A stretch of 64,000 bases of DNA. Source: Dendrolimus kikuchii (Eukaryota; Arthropoda; Insecta; Lepidoptera; Lasiocampidae). The stretch lies in assembly GCA_019925095.2 (NCBI GenBank), contig CM034388.1, positions 868,001 to 932,000 on the forward strand, given 5' to 3'. Below are positions 1 through 12,600 of this stretch, in pieces. A program made the translations under genes and the position numbers. Each line of letters starts with the position of its first letter. Positions within the stretch are counted from its first letter, which is position 1. A model generated the notes under the pieces. It saw only the letters and a list, made by a program, of their open reading frames with translations. It ran no database searches and had not been told where the DNA came from.

Positions 1-325
1 CGTCGCATTTTTTCTATTGTATTAAAGTAAGACACATGTATTAATCAAAAGCACTTCCAAGGAGGTTCGATTATTCAGCTTATTTAATCTCGTAATGTGA
101 AACTCTTTGGTGGAATTCTTATTTTTTTCATCTTAGTACCTATTTCATCGCACTTTTCGTTGTAGGGTGCGTAATTTTTAACTTTCGAACAATATATACA
201 GGCTTTGTAAAATCATTTTTTGAGCAAATATGTTGAAAATGTTATTTAAAATTTGGAAATTGTCATCTCTAATGTAACGGAAACAATTTCGATAGTCGAA
301 TTTTCTCCGGCATTCGTTGACTCAG
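1..325 (+). other. intron upstream of the first visible exon
   Basis: AT-rich sequence with no coding signal. It ends in a good 3' splice site (GTTGACTCAG at 316-325), so the window opens inside an intron of the host gene and the true start codon lies further upstream. Confidence 0.7.
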
Positions 326-643
326 GCCACATTTATACAGAAAACATTCGTGAAACACCAGGAAACGTCACCACGCAAACATGTATGCACGGATAAATTT
401 GAGTGCAGCAGTCGACAGGGATTGGCTGATGACATGCAAGAGTTTTTTAATTTATTGAGAAGAATATTTAACTTTTCAGAGGCTGGAACTGACTATTACA
501 TAAATTTGGTCAGAAAAACGGGCAAAAAGGAGGTGACTCCCGAAGACCTGACGCAGAAGTTTGAGATGGGCGCAAACACTTTCTCCATAGAGCTAGAGGA
601 ACCGATGAGACTTCCGTTGCGACTTCCTGACGCACCTGAAGCG
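326..643 (+). CDS. host gene exon 1 of the window
   Basis: Starts after CTCAG and ends at GCG|GTAAGT, phase 0 on both sides. It encodes 106 residues with two cysteines (HVCTDKFEC) and the segment [19 protein letters not shown], which sits where module 4 has [13 protein letters not shown]. It is probably the helical half of module 1. Confidence 0.85.
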
Positions 644-3600
644 GTAAGTTGCTAAGAGTAAAAAATATTTTGGTCTTCTTGGATCACTTCACGAAAGATT
701 AATGAATTATAGGATTATAATTACGTAGCTACGTAGATTGTTACGAACACGTTACGGAGTACAAGTATTGAAAGGTATGTACCTTTCGGACAAGGGTTTA
801 GACCAGCCCCTCGAAGTTCTGGCTTACTGTGTAGATAATGACCACCAATAGGCTTTTTCATTTTAACAATAACCGCTACTATTGTTTTAGGCTGGAGGGA
901 TGCCCAGATTTGCAATTTTGATGTGTAGGCTTTGTGATATTTTCTTTTGGCGTTAGTAGGTGCTGATTGTAATAATAATGTATATCATTAAGTTTTAAGT
1001 TGTAAAACCAACTAAGATTTCAAATCTTGTCCGAAGAGAGATTTAAAGCTACAGGGATTTTTTGTAAATCGTTTTTTGGAATAAAACATTATTGTAGGAC
1101 TTTGCATTATATTTGTGGTCACAGACAGAATTGAAAATTGCGAGGCAACAAAAAGGTTATGATTAATTAATGTTGCTGTATTTTTATGTAGGAAGGAGAA
1201 GGCGGTGGGGAGAAAGAGATGGAGGAAGGCGCCGAAGAAGAAGAGGAAAAAATCAAAGGTGAGTGTAAAGTTCAAAGTTGTGAGGGCTATGGAGCGACTC
1301 ACCAGATTTATACGTTTCGAAGCGATGTACGTACATAGGATAGGAAATCGACTTAATTCTTAATTTAAACTTTCAAAATTGTTCTCAAATGGAACTTAAT
1401 GTTTTGAATATCCTGGAAACATTTTCGTAAATAGCACAGCATTTTTCATTATCCAGGACCTTACAATTCGTTTTATAGAAATAAGAGACGCGCTATTCAA
1501 GATGTGGTACGATCAGAGCAAGTCGAGTCACATCTCGTTGCTGGTCGGCGATTACCATCAGCTCGGCGTTTGGTTGTCACCTGGTGGGAAGGTCGTGGTC
1601 TTCGATCCAGCCCCCACTCTTGCGAAGGGCATGCTGACTCCGCAGAGGATTAAGAAAGGTATTGTTACGTTGTAGGAGGGTTTAATGAAATGCCAGCTGA
1701 AAGAATACAAGCTTTATTTACAGCACTTATAAATAGCCAGAGATATAAGTCGAGTCGATATTGTTCAAAATGCAGTTGCTAATATTTCTAACCGTGATGC
1801 AGATGCAACAACAACAGACAGACAGTATGACTCAGTTTCCAATGTAATTTACTTTGGATATAACTTGCATTTTTTTGACTTTTGTTGCTGGCATGTTTTT
1901 ATTTTTATTTTTAGGTGATGAGATTCGCCTTCAGCGCATCAAGGACGAGATGGCCGGCGAGGGCGGCGGTGGTGATGAGGAGGAGGAGGAAGAAGCTGGA
2001 GGCGGTGAGAATTCTCATCAACTTATCAGTTTTATGCAATTTAAATAAAAGTTCGAGTCTATCAGAATGGTGTTAGTCTGGATAGAGTGTTAGGTATATG
2101 GACTTAGTAGTTATAGATGCGAATAAAATGTACTGAGTTTCATGGTCTTACTTATAAACGTCTCTTAAGGTGGCTAAGTAATACTTAAATACCTGTAAAA
2201 AATAAACATGGTAAGTATTTAGTTTGAGCAATGACTAAGAAGCAATTTTGCGGTTTTTCTTTGAATCATTTGATTATAAAAAATATAGAAACTGAATATC
2301 AGCTGTCAACTTCTCGAGATATAGATTATTTTTGACAGCAATATTTATTAGGTTCGGTCTTTATTCAATCCTATTGGTTACAGTCTGTTTACTATGTAAG
2401 ATTTTGTTTGAATTAATAAATTAAAAAAAAAACTATACAGATTTCATTTATCTGTACGCCTTTGGAATGTGGGTAAACAACAGCTTAATCAAGTTTATAA
2501 GCGAAATAAAGATAAGTATTGTTGGGAATTTAAGAGCTTCTTAGTTAAGAGGTAGTTAAACATAGTTTAGCGAAATTTCAATAAGTAGTGCCCTAGATAT
2601 TTAACGAGTGTTTACTTTTGGCAGAGGGCGAGGAGCAGCCGGAGCCTGAGCCGGAGTTTGTGCCTCCGGAGGCTTGTCCGGCGTTAATGGTTTTCTCTAG
2701 TCCCGGAGAGTTTATTGACAGACTTAGTGAGTTATTTGAACAATACTTTTATACAACAGCAATAGCTGATGTGGGTTATTTAGTTTCTTTTTTTTTTCAC
2801 CATCTACCAATCATTTGGCGTCGGCACGATTGTTGTGTCTCTTTCCATACTTCTCTATTCTGGCATTAGTCTTCTGTCACATCACAAATCATCATGTTAT
2901 CCTTGAAAAAATACATGCGTCTCATTTTTAGGTCTACCTCTACATCTGTATCCATCAATCTTGCAGTTCAACATTATTTTGTCACAAGACTTATATTTTT
3001 CAATTACAAGGATATCATTTAGTGCCATCTCACAAAATTTTAAATCATCACCCATTAGCAACGATACAAATATCACAAATTACGATAATTAGTTATAGAC
3101 TTCGTAATACCGAAGTAAGAAAGAGAGTTGGTCTGAAAGAGAGAAAAGAATGCATGATGAAAGAATGACTAAACAGATATACAATGCAAAAGTGGATGGA
3201 TGCAGAAGTCGTGGAAGGCCACGACACACCTTTCATGATCAAATTGATCGTGTACTAGCAGAAGGTGATGTCAGGAGCCTTAAGAACAGACGAGCGTGCA
3301 TGACAAGAGCTATGAATGTCAAAGAAGCAAGTGAGGTGTGTAAGAATAAGCCTGAATGGCGCTCTGTTGTTCGTGCCTACCCCGCAAGGAAACTGGCGTA
3401 GGTATGTAGTTAAGGACATTTTTTTTTTCTGGTGTAATATCGCCTTGTTTTCAGCGAAGAAATCTTGTAGGTAAACTTAGAAAGCAAAATCTTTCCTGAA
3501 TACAAAAGATATAAGAGCTATAAGATTAACTCGTTTGTCTCTTATAGCTCTCCAAGGTCCTCTAGACAAGAAGCAATGCCTCGCTCCGTACAAACTGTAC

Positions 3601-6600
3601 CCTGTGAAGGTGACAAACGAACTCACCTCTGTGTTGAAGGAGAGAAAGGCACCACCTGCAAAGGCAGAAGGCGACGAGGGAGCTGCAGCCGAAGAAGGTA
3701 AAGACAGACAGATAGAGGTCAGGAGAGGAGATAAATAGAAGGCAGAGATAGATCTTGAACGATCTTAATACAATACAATCTGTAACAAATATGTAAGGGA
3801 TGTAGAGAGTTTATCAAGTTTGTATAATGCATTATAAACAAGTTACAGGGATTAATTCGGACCACCAGATTTTGAAAGTACAACTTTAGAATTTTGTTCT
3901 GCTTGTCTGTTTGTAAGTGCATCACGTGAGAACTAGTTTAAATTTAGGGTCTCTTGGCTTTTGACGGTTTATTGTTTGGATTCATATCGAAGATCTCTGT
4001 GATTGAGCGGGCTAATAAGCCTTTGACGGCTTACCTCACTGCAACGCAGAGGAACCGGGTTCGATTCCTAGTATAATAAAATTTTGGAAACGAATTTCCC
4101 TGTGTGTCGGGGATCGGCTCCAGAGTAGTTCGTTGTATTATCGATATATATAAAAAAAAAGCATATTCATCAGAGGAGGAAGTGCTGATCGAGCCTCTAG
4201 AGGATTCCGCCATTGGCAAATACTTCATACGGCTCGGCAGAGGATCGGCTTCGGTCAGAGGGAGAGTCGCTCAGCACGAGAATTACTTCATGGACCAAGC
4301 TAGGGATCGACAGGTATTAATGCTTTGCAGGTACTATCACATGACGCGATATATGTATTGAATAATGTTTATCACGGAAAATGGTCTAGTTTATTTACTG
4401 GGATAGTCGGAATTTTCCGCTTGCGAATAAGAAATAAAAGTCATAATATTATACTAAACTAACAGAATATATATGTCGGGTTCACGCCGGGAGCGAACGA
4501 ATGACGCTCCGAGAATATAATATCAGCCCATAAATGTCCCACTGCTGGGCTCGGGCCGCCCATGATACGGGAACGGACGTATACCCGCCACGCTTGCCCA
4601 AGGTGGCTTGGCAGGTTTGACACATCGGTTATCTCGATATGCAGGTTGCATCACGATGTTTTCCTTGACCGTTATTAGCACGTGATAATTGTAAGAATAT
4701 GCACGTTAGATCAGAAAACTGTCTAAGTGGTGCATGCGTTCCGGCCAGGATCGAACCCGCGCCCTTTGAGTTTGGGACGCGTGCACTAGCCATTACGCTA
4801 CCACGACTGATCCGAGAATAACACAATAATAATCTGAAATATTATAATCAAGTTTATTACACTAGAATTATTACAATTACGATATTAAATATTGCACACT
4901 AATACACAGAAATATTAGGACAACTCCAAGAGTTGCATCCACGCTTGTCAGGTGTCGAGCAGCAATTTGCCCTCCAAGAATACTGCGATTATCAAGCAGT
5001 AATTATCGACCACATTATATTATGTGCTCCTCGTCCAAGACTGTCAATGTAGACTGTCGGTCGTAGACTTGGTTGTAGACTCGTAGACTGTCGGTTTAAG
5101 ACTGCCCCTCCTCTGCCCGAACACCGCGTATTTAACAGTTCCTCGTAGCGCGCTAAATAAATGCTTCTACATTGACATCCGGTTAAACATCTTCCGAATA
5201 CTACATGAAAGAATGCTCTGTCCGGTTATTGACTACTTCCGTCATATGGTTATTTTATAATAACCAATACGATTCCTACATATAGGTATTCATAAAACAT
5301 AGCCATTAGAACTTTATGAAATATACAACTATTTGAAAAAGAAATGTACGTAATAAGGCTGGCAATAAGGCTTGTAACTCGGCATTATGATGTGTCAAGA
5401 TTTTTTTTTTTTTTTAGCCTGGGGAAATCCACTTGAGGACCATAAGCCGCGACAAGGGCAGAACCTTGGGGGGATAATTCGCGACCCGTGTGTAGGATTC
5501 GCCAGATCGAGGGTGGCACCAGCATGCCCAGTCAAAACTGGTGCCATGCTGTTGCCACCCCCGGTTAGGGATACCCACTAAAACCCCTGGGTGTTCCGTC
5601 CTTCGCCTTATGCCAGCGCTACGGGTATATGACCTAGCCTCTCCGCAGCCCTGGCAGGGGGACTCATCCCCCGGCATCATCATGCTCTCTAGGCGTGGGG
5701 CGGTCTATAACGCGCCCCACGGGAGGAGAGATGAGCGCGCGCGGAACACTCGCGCTCTCATCTCGACGGCATGTGCGGGTGAGTGAGAACCCCTATACCC
5801 CAAGGGGCCCCACCCGCGCCGCCCGCTTACGGTGGCCGAAGGTCGAAATCCGCCCTCCGGCGTCGGCGCGTCCTCCGTTGGCGGGAGCGGAGCAAGGACG
5901 TCCGCTCACGCTCCCGCTCCGCCTCCTCCTTCGCAAATGCTGTGTCAAGAACTGACACGGCGCTGATTTTCAGTACCAGCCTCCATCAAATCACATCTAA
6001 CCCAAACAAATAACTTCCTACTGCCCTTATAAAGGAAATTTAAAACAATTTTACTTAAATACTAACAACAAACAAACATGTCCTATATAGTCCAGATATT
6101 GTACTTTCGCATAATAAATACATACATACATACATACATAACTTCACGCCAGTTCCCTTGCGGGGTAGGCACGAACAACAGAGCGCCATTTAGGCTTATT
6201 CTTACACACCTCACTTGCTTCTTTGACATTCATAACTCTTGTCATGCACGCTCGTCTGTTCTTAAGGCTCCTAACATCACCTATTGCTAGTACACGATCA
6301 ATTTGATCATGGAAAGTGTGTCGTGGTCTTCCACGACTTCTGCATCCATCCACTTTTGCATTGTATATCTGTAATCTTAATATATATATAAATTACGTGT
6401 CACGTTGTTTGTCCGCGATGGACTCCCTAAACTACTTGACCGATTTTAATCAAATTTGCACACCGTTTGATCCGACTTGAAAGATAGGATAGCTTACATT
6501 TGGACCGGGTAGGTGGCGCTGGAATCGGGTTCTAAATTTTATTTCTTCAGGACAGAACAACGTCTGCCGGGACAGCTAGTACTAGTATAAGTTTATCTAC

Positions 6601-9600
6601 ACGGATACATTTTAAACAGAAATATAAATAAATGTAACAAATTTTAAAATGATATGTAATGATAAAAAATTGAGCTAATCAAAAGTATACTTAATATATA
6701 ACAGTATAGCGCCTAGATAAACATTTAATGCAATGTTTCTTGTGTGAATGATTGCTACCGAGATAAACAAGTGTTCCTTTAGTAACCTAAAATCCCAGTG
6801 CATTACATTTTATCAATTCACTCGTCTAATAACAAGACCTTTGACAAAATGTTTTTGAACATTTGTGCTTGTTCTTTTATATTCATCTAGCGGCCCCGGC
6901 AGACGTTGTCCTGCTCTGAAAAAATTAAAATCTATGACCTGATCCCAGCGCCACCTACCAGTTACAATTGTGGATTTAAACCATCCGGGGACCCACTCAA
7001 ACACAAAAACAAAATCACCAAAATTGGTCCAGGTGATTAGGAGGATTCTAGAACCCGATCTCAGCGCCATCTACCGGTTCCAACGGGATAAATAGTATCC
7101 TACGTCCATCTCCTGGGTCTAAGCTACCTCCCCACCAATTTTTAGCCAAATCGGTATAGCCGTTCCTGAGTTATAAATAGTGTAACTAACAAGACTTTCT
7201 TTTATATGTATATAGGTTTTTTTTTTATTGCAGGAGATCAGCAGACAGGCAGACGGCCTACTTGATGGAAAGCGATTACCATCGCCTATGGACATTTGCA
7301 ACAGCAAAGTTGCTACAAATGCGCTGCTGCTCTCTTAAGCGAGACTGGAACCTGGTCACTAATGCCGGAACACAACTCAAGGTTGTTATGGCGACATACT
7401 CTAGACCAGGGGTGGTAGCCATCCAGTCGGGCAAATGCCCTGCCACCTAGCTGTGGGTTGTTAAGTCGCCTCTTACGACAGGCCGCACCAACGCAGGTAA
7501 ATTGTATTCTTTCTCCGTTCCTGCACGGATAGAAACTCACTCATTTACCTTAGCATCGGTTGAATTTTGACATCACTTGTATGGATGAGAGAAAGGGAGA
7601 TGCCATGAGATGGGCGATATTTCTTTGTCTAATAATAATACATACATACATAACTTCACGCCAGTTCCCTTGCGGGGTAGGGACGAACAACAGAGCGCCA
7701 TTTAGGCCTATTCTTACACACCTCACTTGCTTCTTTGACATTCATAACTCTTGTCATGCACAGTCGTCTGTTCTTAAGGCTCCTGACATCACCCTCCGCT
7801 AGTACACGATCAATTTGATCATGGAAGGTGTGTCGTGGCCTTCCACGACTTCTGCATCCATCCACTTTTGCATTGTATATCTAATAATAATAATAAATAA
7901 ATAATAATAATAAATAAATAATAATAATAAATAAATAATAATAATAAATAAATAATAATAATAAATAAATAATAATAATAAATAAATAATAAAAGAATTT
8001 TTATTGTCACCAAAAATATAACAAATTTCGCCTTAAAATTAAGACTAGACACTAACACCTAGACTAGGCCAAGCCTGTATCCTAGGTGTTAGTTGGTCGC
8101 GTACTTCGAAGTTCTAACATTCTGTGTGTGACAGGACGCTGCCAACGCGATAATGGGCATAGTGGTGGAACACGTCGAGCCCTACGTTTACTGGAAACCC
8201 CAATTGATAGACGCGATATTGAAGTACGGCGACAGACTGTACACCATGTCGTTGCCGAAGGCTGCAGCGCCACCTGTCGTCACTCCGATGGAAATCGCCA
8301 CCGAGTTTCACGTCACCAATTTCAATGTAAGTCTTATCTCCTTCAACGCATTTAGGTTAATTGTTATGTACGAGCGACTCGATTTTTTTCATTTAAAATA
8401 TATTTTGAAGGTCTAGTCACAACCTAAAATGTTTCAGTATTTTTCCAATTCATAGTTCAACACTGAGCGGATGGTCTATGCTGAGAGGAGAGCATGATTT
8501 TTCCGACTTCCTATTTCCGGATCATATCTGGCCACCTATTAGCTTAAATAATTATCGTGAAAAGTCGTTACGATTTTTCAGTACAGTTTACATACATACG
8601 CAAGCATGAACAACAGCGCCATTTAGGCTTATTTTTACACACCTCACTTGCTTCTTTGACATTCATAACTCTTGTCATGCACGCTCGTCTGTTCTTAAGG
8701 CTCCTGACATCACCTTCTGCTAGTACACGATCGATTTGATCATGGAATGTGTGTCGTGGCCTTCCACGACCTCTGCATCCATCCACTTTTGCATTGTATA
8801 TCTGTTTAGTCATTCTTTCCACATGCCCGAACCACCGGAGCATTCCTTTCCTTCACCCCGACACTCTGTTTCAGACCAACCACGATACCAAACACGATCA
8901 AGTACATAGAATAAATTCAACCCTTTGTTCCATATATAGGGGCTACCCCTAAGCTTTATATGTCTAGAGGCTAGATTACATATCGGTACTAAATTTTATT
9001 CCTATAGACATACAGAAAACATTAGCTTATTTTGAGAGCTAAAATTCATATAGGTTACATTGCATGCATTTTTTGTCAAGGCGCTATTCGCTACAGAAGA
9101 ATTTCGATCTATCCCGCAATAATTATCCCATTTTCCATGATAAAATGGACGCGTTTCTTTAGTAGCTCACAGCGCCCAAAATGCTCCGTCTGCCGTTCCA
9201 CAAGGCGACCGCAGTCGTTGTGGTCGTGGCGAAAACTTCACTAATGACGTCATCGTTTTCGATCACACAGCGCTCACAACGACCTATTCCAATAGATGGG
9301 ACGAGGTGGGCTTTGACCACAGAGCATTGATTCTTTTTATCTCTTGACATTGAAAAAGGCGCGATTTTCAAATCAACCAATGACATTTATGTATTTCGTC
9401 GTTTATGACATCAACGTCCCATAATCCGTTCCGCTAGAGTTCAAATTCAAAAGTTTTTATTCAACTTAAGTTCAACTAGAGAATTTTAAGTTAAAATTTA
9501 GTTCTATCCGTGCAGGAACGGAGTAAGAATACAATTTCCTGCGTTGGGGCGGCCTGCCGTAAGAGGCGACTTAACAATCCACAGCAAGGTGGTAGGGCAT

Positions 9601-12600
9601 TTGCGCGACTGGATGGCTATCACCCCTGGTCTAATGTATGTCGCCATAACAACCTTGAGTTGTGTTCCGGCATTAGTGACCAGGTTCCAGTTTCCCTTAA
9701 GAGAGCAGCAGCGCATTTGTAGCAACTTTGCTGTTGCAAATGTCCATAGGCGATGGTAACCGCTTTCCATCAAGTGGGCCGTCTGCCTGTCTGCTGATCT
9801 CCTGCAATAAAAAATAAATAGTTTATGATTGTAACGTCCGCAAGCACGTGGAACGGGAAAAATCGCGGTTGTGAAAACGTGGTCGTTGTGAGCCCCTTCT
9901 AGAACGGAGGCAATGTACCTTGTATCTAGTGTCTAACATATACGTATTGGGCCCCAATTTTGCTATTGTAATATCCTCCTAGTGGTAGACCATTGGTGGC
10001 TAAAGGGTTGTTTTATCATACAAAAATAACCATTATGACGCTACCCTAGTAGCATTTTGGGTAGGCTGATTGATGGGCCTCTGTCTCAGTTTGGGTTGGC
10101 CAATAGATAGACTTGTCATCCCTAAAAATAGTTGTGCCTACCGTAGGTAAACTCCTTCAGGGGCCAACAAATTTTTCTTACAAAGGCCCTAGGAAAGAGT
10201 TCATATCATTTTTTTTTTCTTTTTGAGGCGAGGGAAAATGCTTAACCAATTTACTCATAAACTGGGCCGTTGCTAGGGGAACGTCACGCGTCGGTCGGGG
10301 CCGATAACACTGCAGCAATAGTATGCTCTTGGCAGTGCTCCGTCCGCGATCGACGTCACAGAATAGTGTGGAAGACTCCGAGCGTTGCTACACGAGCGAG
10401 CAACCCCAATACCCACTAAAAACCCCCTCCTCCCTGACGACCCTGCGCTTTGTATGTGTTGGAAAGGCTGAGATTTAGAACATAGTTACGCCCAGCCGAA
10501 GAGTTCATACCATATGCCAACATTGGTTAAGCGTTTATTTTGTTACAAAGGCCCTAAGAAAAAGTTCATACTGTATGCCAATGTTGGCTAAGAGTCCATT
10601 TTCTTACAAAGGCCCTAGGAATATCTTCAGAGTGATCGTCCACTATAGTGGACGATTCTGAACATATTCTAATAACAGCAGGACCCTGCTCACTTCCCTT
10701 GTAACTTTTCAACGCGCAGCCAGGAATGCGGTAAGACTGTAATAGAAGGTTTAACTTAGTGTTTCTTTTATATTGCTATCATGACATAAATTAAGCAAGA
10801 ATAAATTTGGTACCTACGCTCACGTATGGAAGCGAGAGTTGGGTATGGAAGAGAGAGCATGAAAGTAGACTAAACGCGGTTGAGATGCGAGTACTGCGCA
10901 AGATCTACGGAATGACGCTCGCGAACCGCGTTCGTAGTACCGAAGTAAGAAAGAGAGTTGGTCTGAAAGAGAGTGTCGGGGTGAAGGTAAGGAAGGGAAT
11001 GCTCCGGTGGTTCGGGCATGTGGAAAGAATGCATGATGAAATAATCACTAAACATATATACAATGCAAAAGTGGATGGATGCAGAAGTCGTGGAAGGCCT
11101 CGACACACCGTCTATGATCAAATTGATCGTGTACTAGCAGAAGGTGATGTCAGGGGCCTTAAGAACTGACGAGCGTGCATGACAAGAGCTATGAATGTCA
11201 AAGAAGCAAGTGAGGTGTATAAGAATAAGCCTGAATGGCGCTCTGTTGTTCGTGCCTACCCCGCAAGGGAACTGGCGTGAAGTTATGTATGTATGTAAGA
11301 ATAAATTTCAGGTTCGTTTGGAAATCGTAGGAGACACAGTAGACGGGGACATAAAAGCTGGAGAGACTGGGGGAGTTCTCAATGTGAGGAGGGGATTGCT
11401 CCAGTTCTTTGAATCTGTGAGTGATTTGCTTTATAGTTCAATCTCTTTAGTCGATATTACCAGTAGACTTCAGCTGCCATGAGTGGAGTTGGTTGTGGTG
11501 TCGAGTTGATAGTCTTTCCCCCCGGCCTTAGAGAGTAACGGCTCTTCAGTGATGTGGTCTTGGAGCTGTTGGAGACTTTCGAGTTTTGGTGTCTACACAA
11601 CGATTGACGTTGGCCAATTTGAATCTTTAAACCCTTATAAGCCCCCAAAATACTCCATCTATATAGGTAAATAAAATTATTGAAGTGTCTGTTTGTAATA
11701 TCAAAATAAAAAAATCGGGGAGGATAATCCCTAACAGGAGATTTAGTAAATACAACCGATTTTGACGGGACTATCACTGGCAGAGAGCTGATGTTATAAG
11801 GCTGCTTTTAGGGTTCAGAGAGAAAAAAAATACCACTGAACTTTTGCATGATTGGATGTAAAAATTATTTCTGGTGGTGTAACATTCAAAGATTGCCGTC
11901 AGCATAGTGCAGTCCACTGCTGCACTTAGCCCTCCTCATGTATTCCTGTCCGACATTTTCCTCATTTAGCGCCCCTCGGTGACCTTAAGCAGGACATCAA
12001 TCTATCCGGCGGGAGTGAATCTTACACTCTGTTTACCAAGATGCAGCCAGTTCCATTCAAAGAGACTCTGAACTAATTTACTTGTATAATCCCCTTTAGA
12101 ACAAGTACGGCGTCCTCTGCTCTAAGAACTATTGTGTGGCTGTTTGGAAGGCAGCTGATGATAAGTCGTTTGTGCTATGGGAGCCACATTCGGTAGGACC
12201 TGGTGGGAAGAGTTCCCCAGTGGGAAGTGCTGCTTGTGTGCTCTATTCTACTATAGAAGAAGTGGCCGATGTCTTCAGAAGTAATGTAGAAGGACTGGCA
12301 AGAGGAGGTACTAATAGGCGAGTAAAGAAATTTGTATACCTGATCCCATTTATCCGTGCAGAAACGGAGAAAGAATACAATTTCCTGCGTTGGGGAGGCC
12401 TGTCGTAAGAGGTGACAAAACAACCCACAGCCAGATGGTAAGGTATTTGCTCATCTAGACTGCTACCACCCCTGATCTAGAGTATGCCGCCATAACAACC
12501 TTGAGTTGTGTTCCGGCCGGCATCAGTGACCAGGTTCCAGTTTCCCTTAAGAGAGCAGCAGCGCATTTGTAGCACTTTTGATGTTGCAAATATTCGTAGG

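Noticed and set aside
5693..5955. CpG-island promoter on the GC-rich block
   Set aside because: It adjoins a T-run and a repeat end found elsewhere reversed, so a retroelement body is the simpler reading.
9510..9759. small proteins in the 310-bp repeat (several 60-90 codon frames)
   Set aside because: Frames on both strands recur in every copy of the repeat, with stops and indels at random places; there is no sign of protein constraint.
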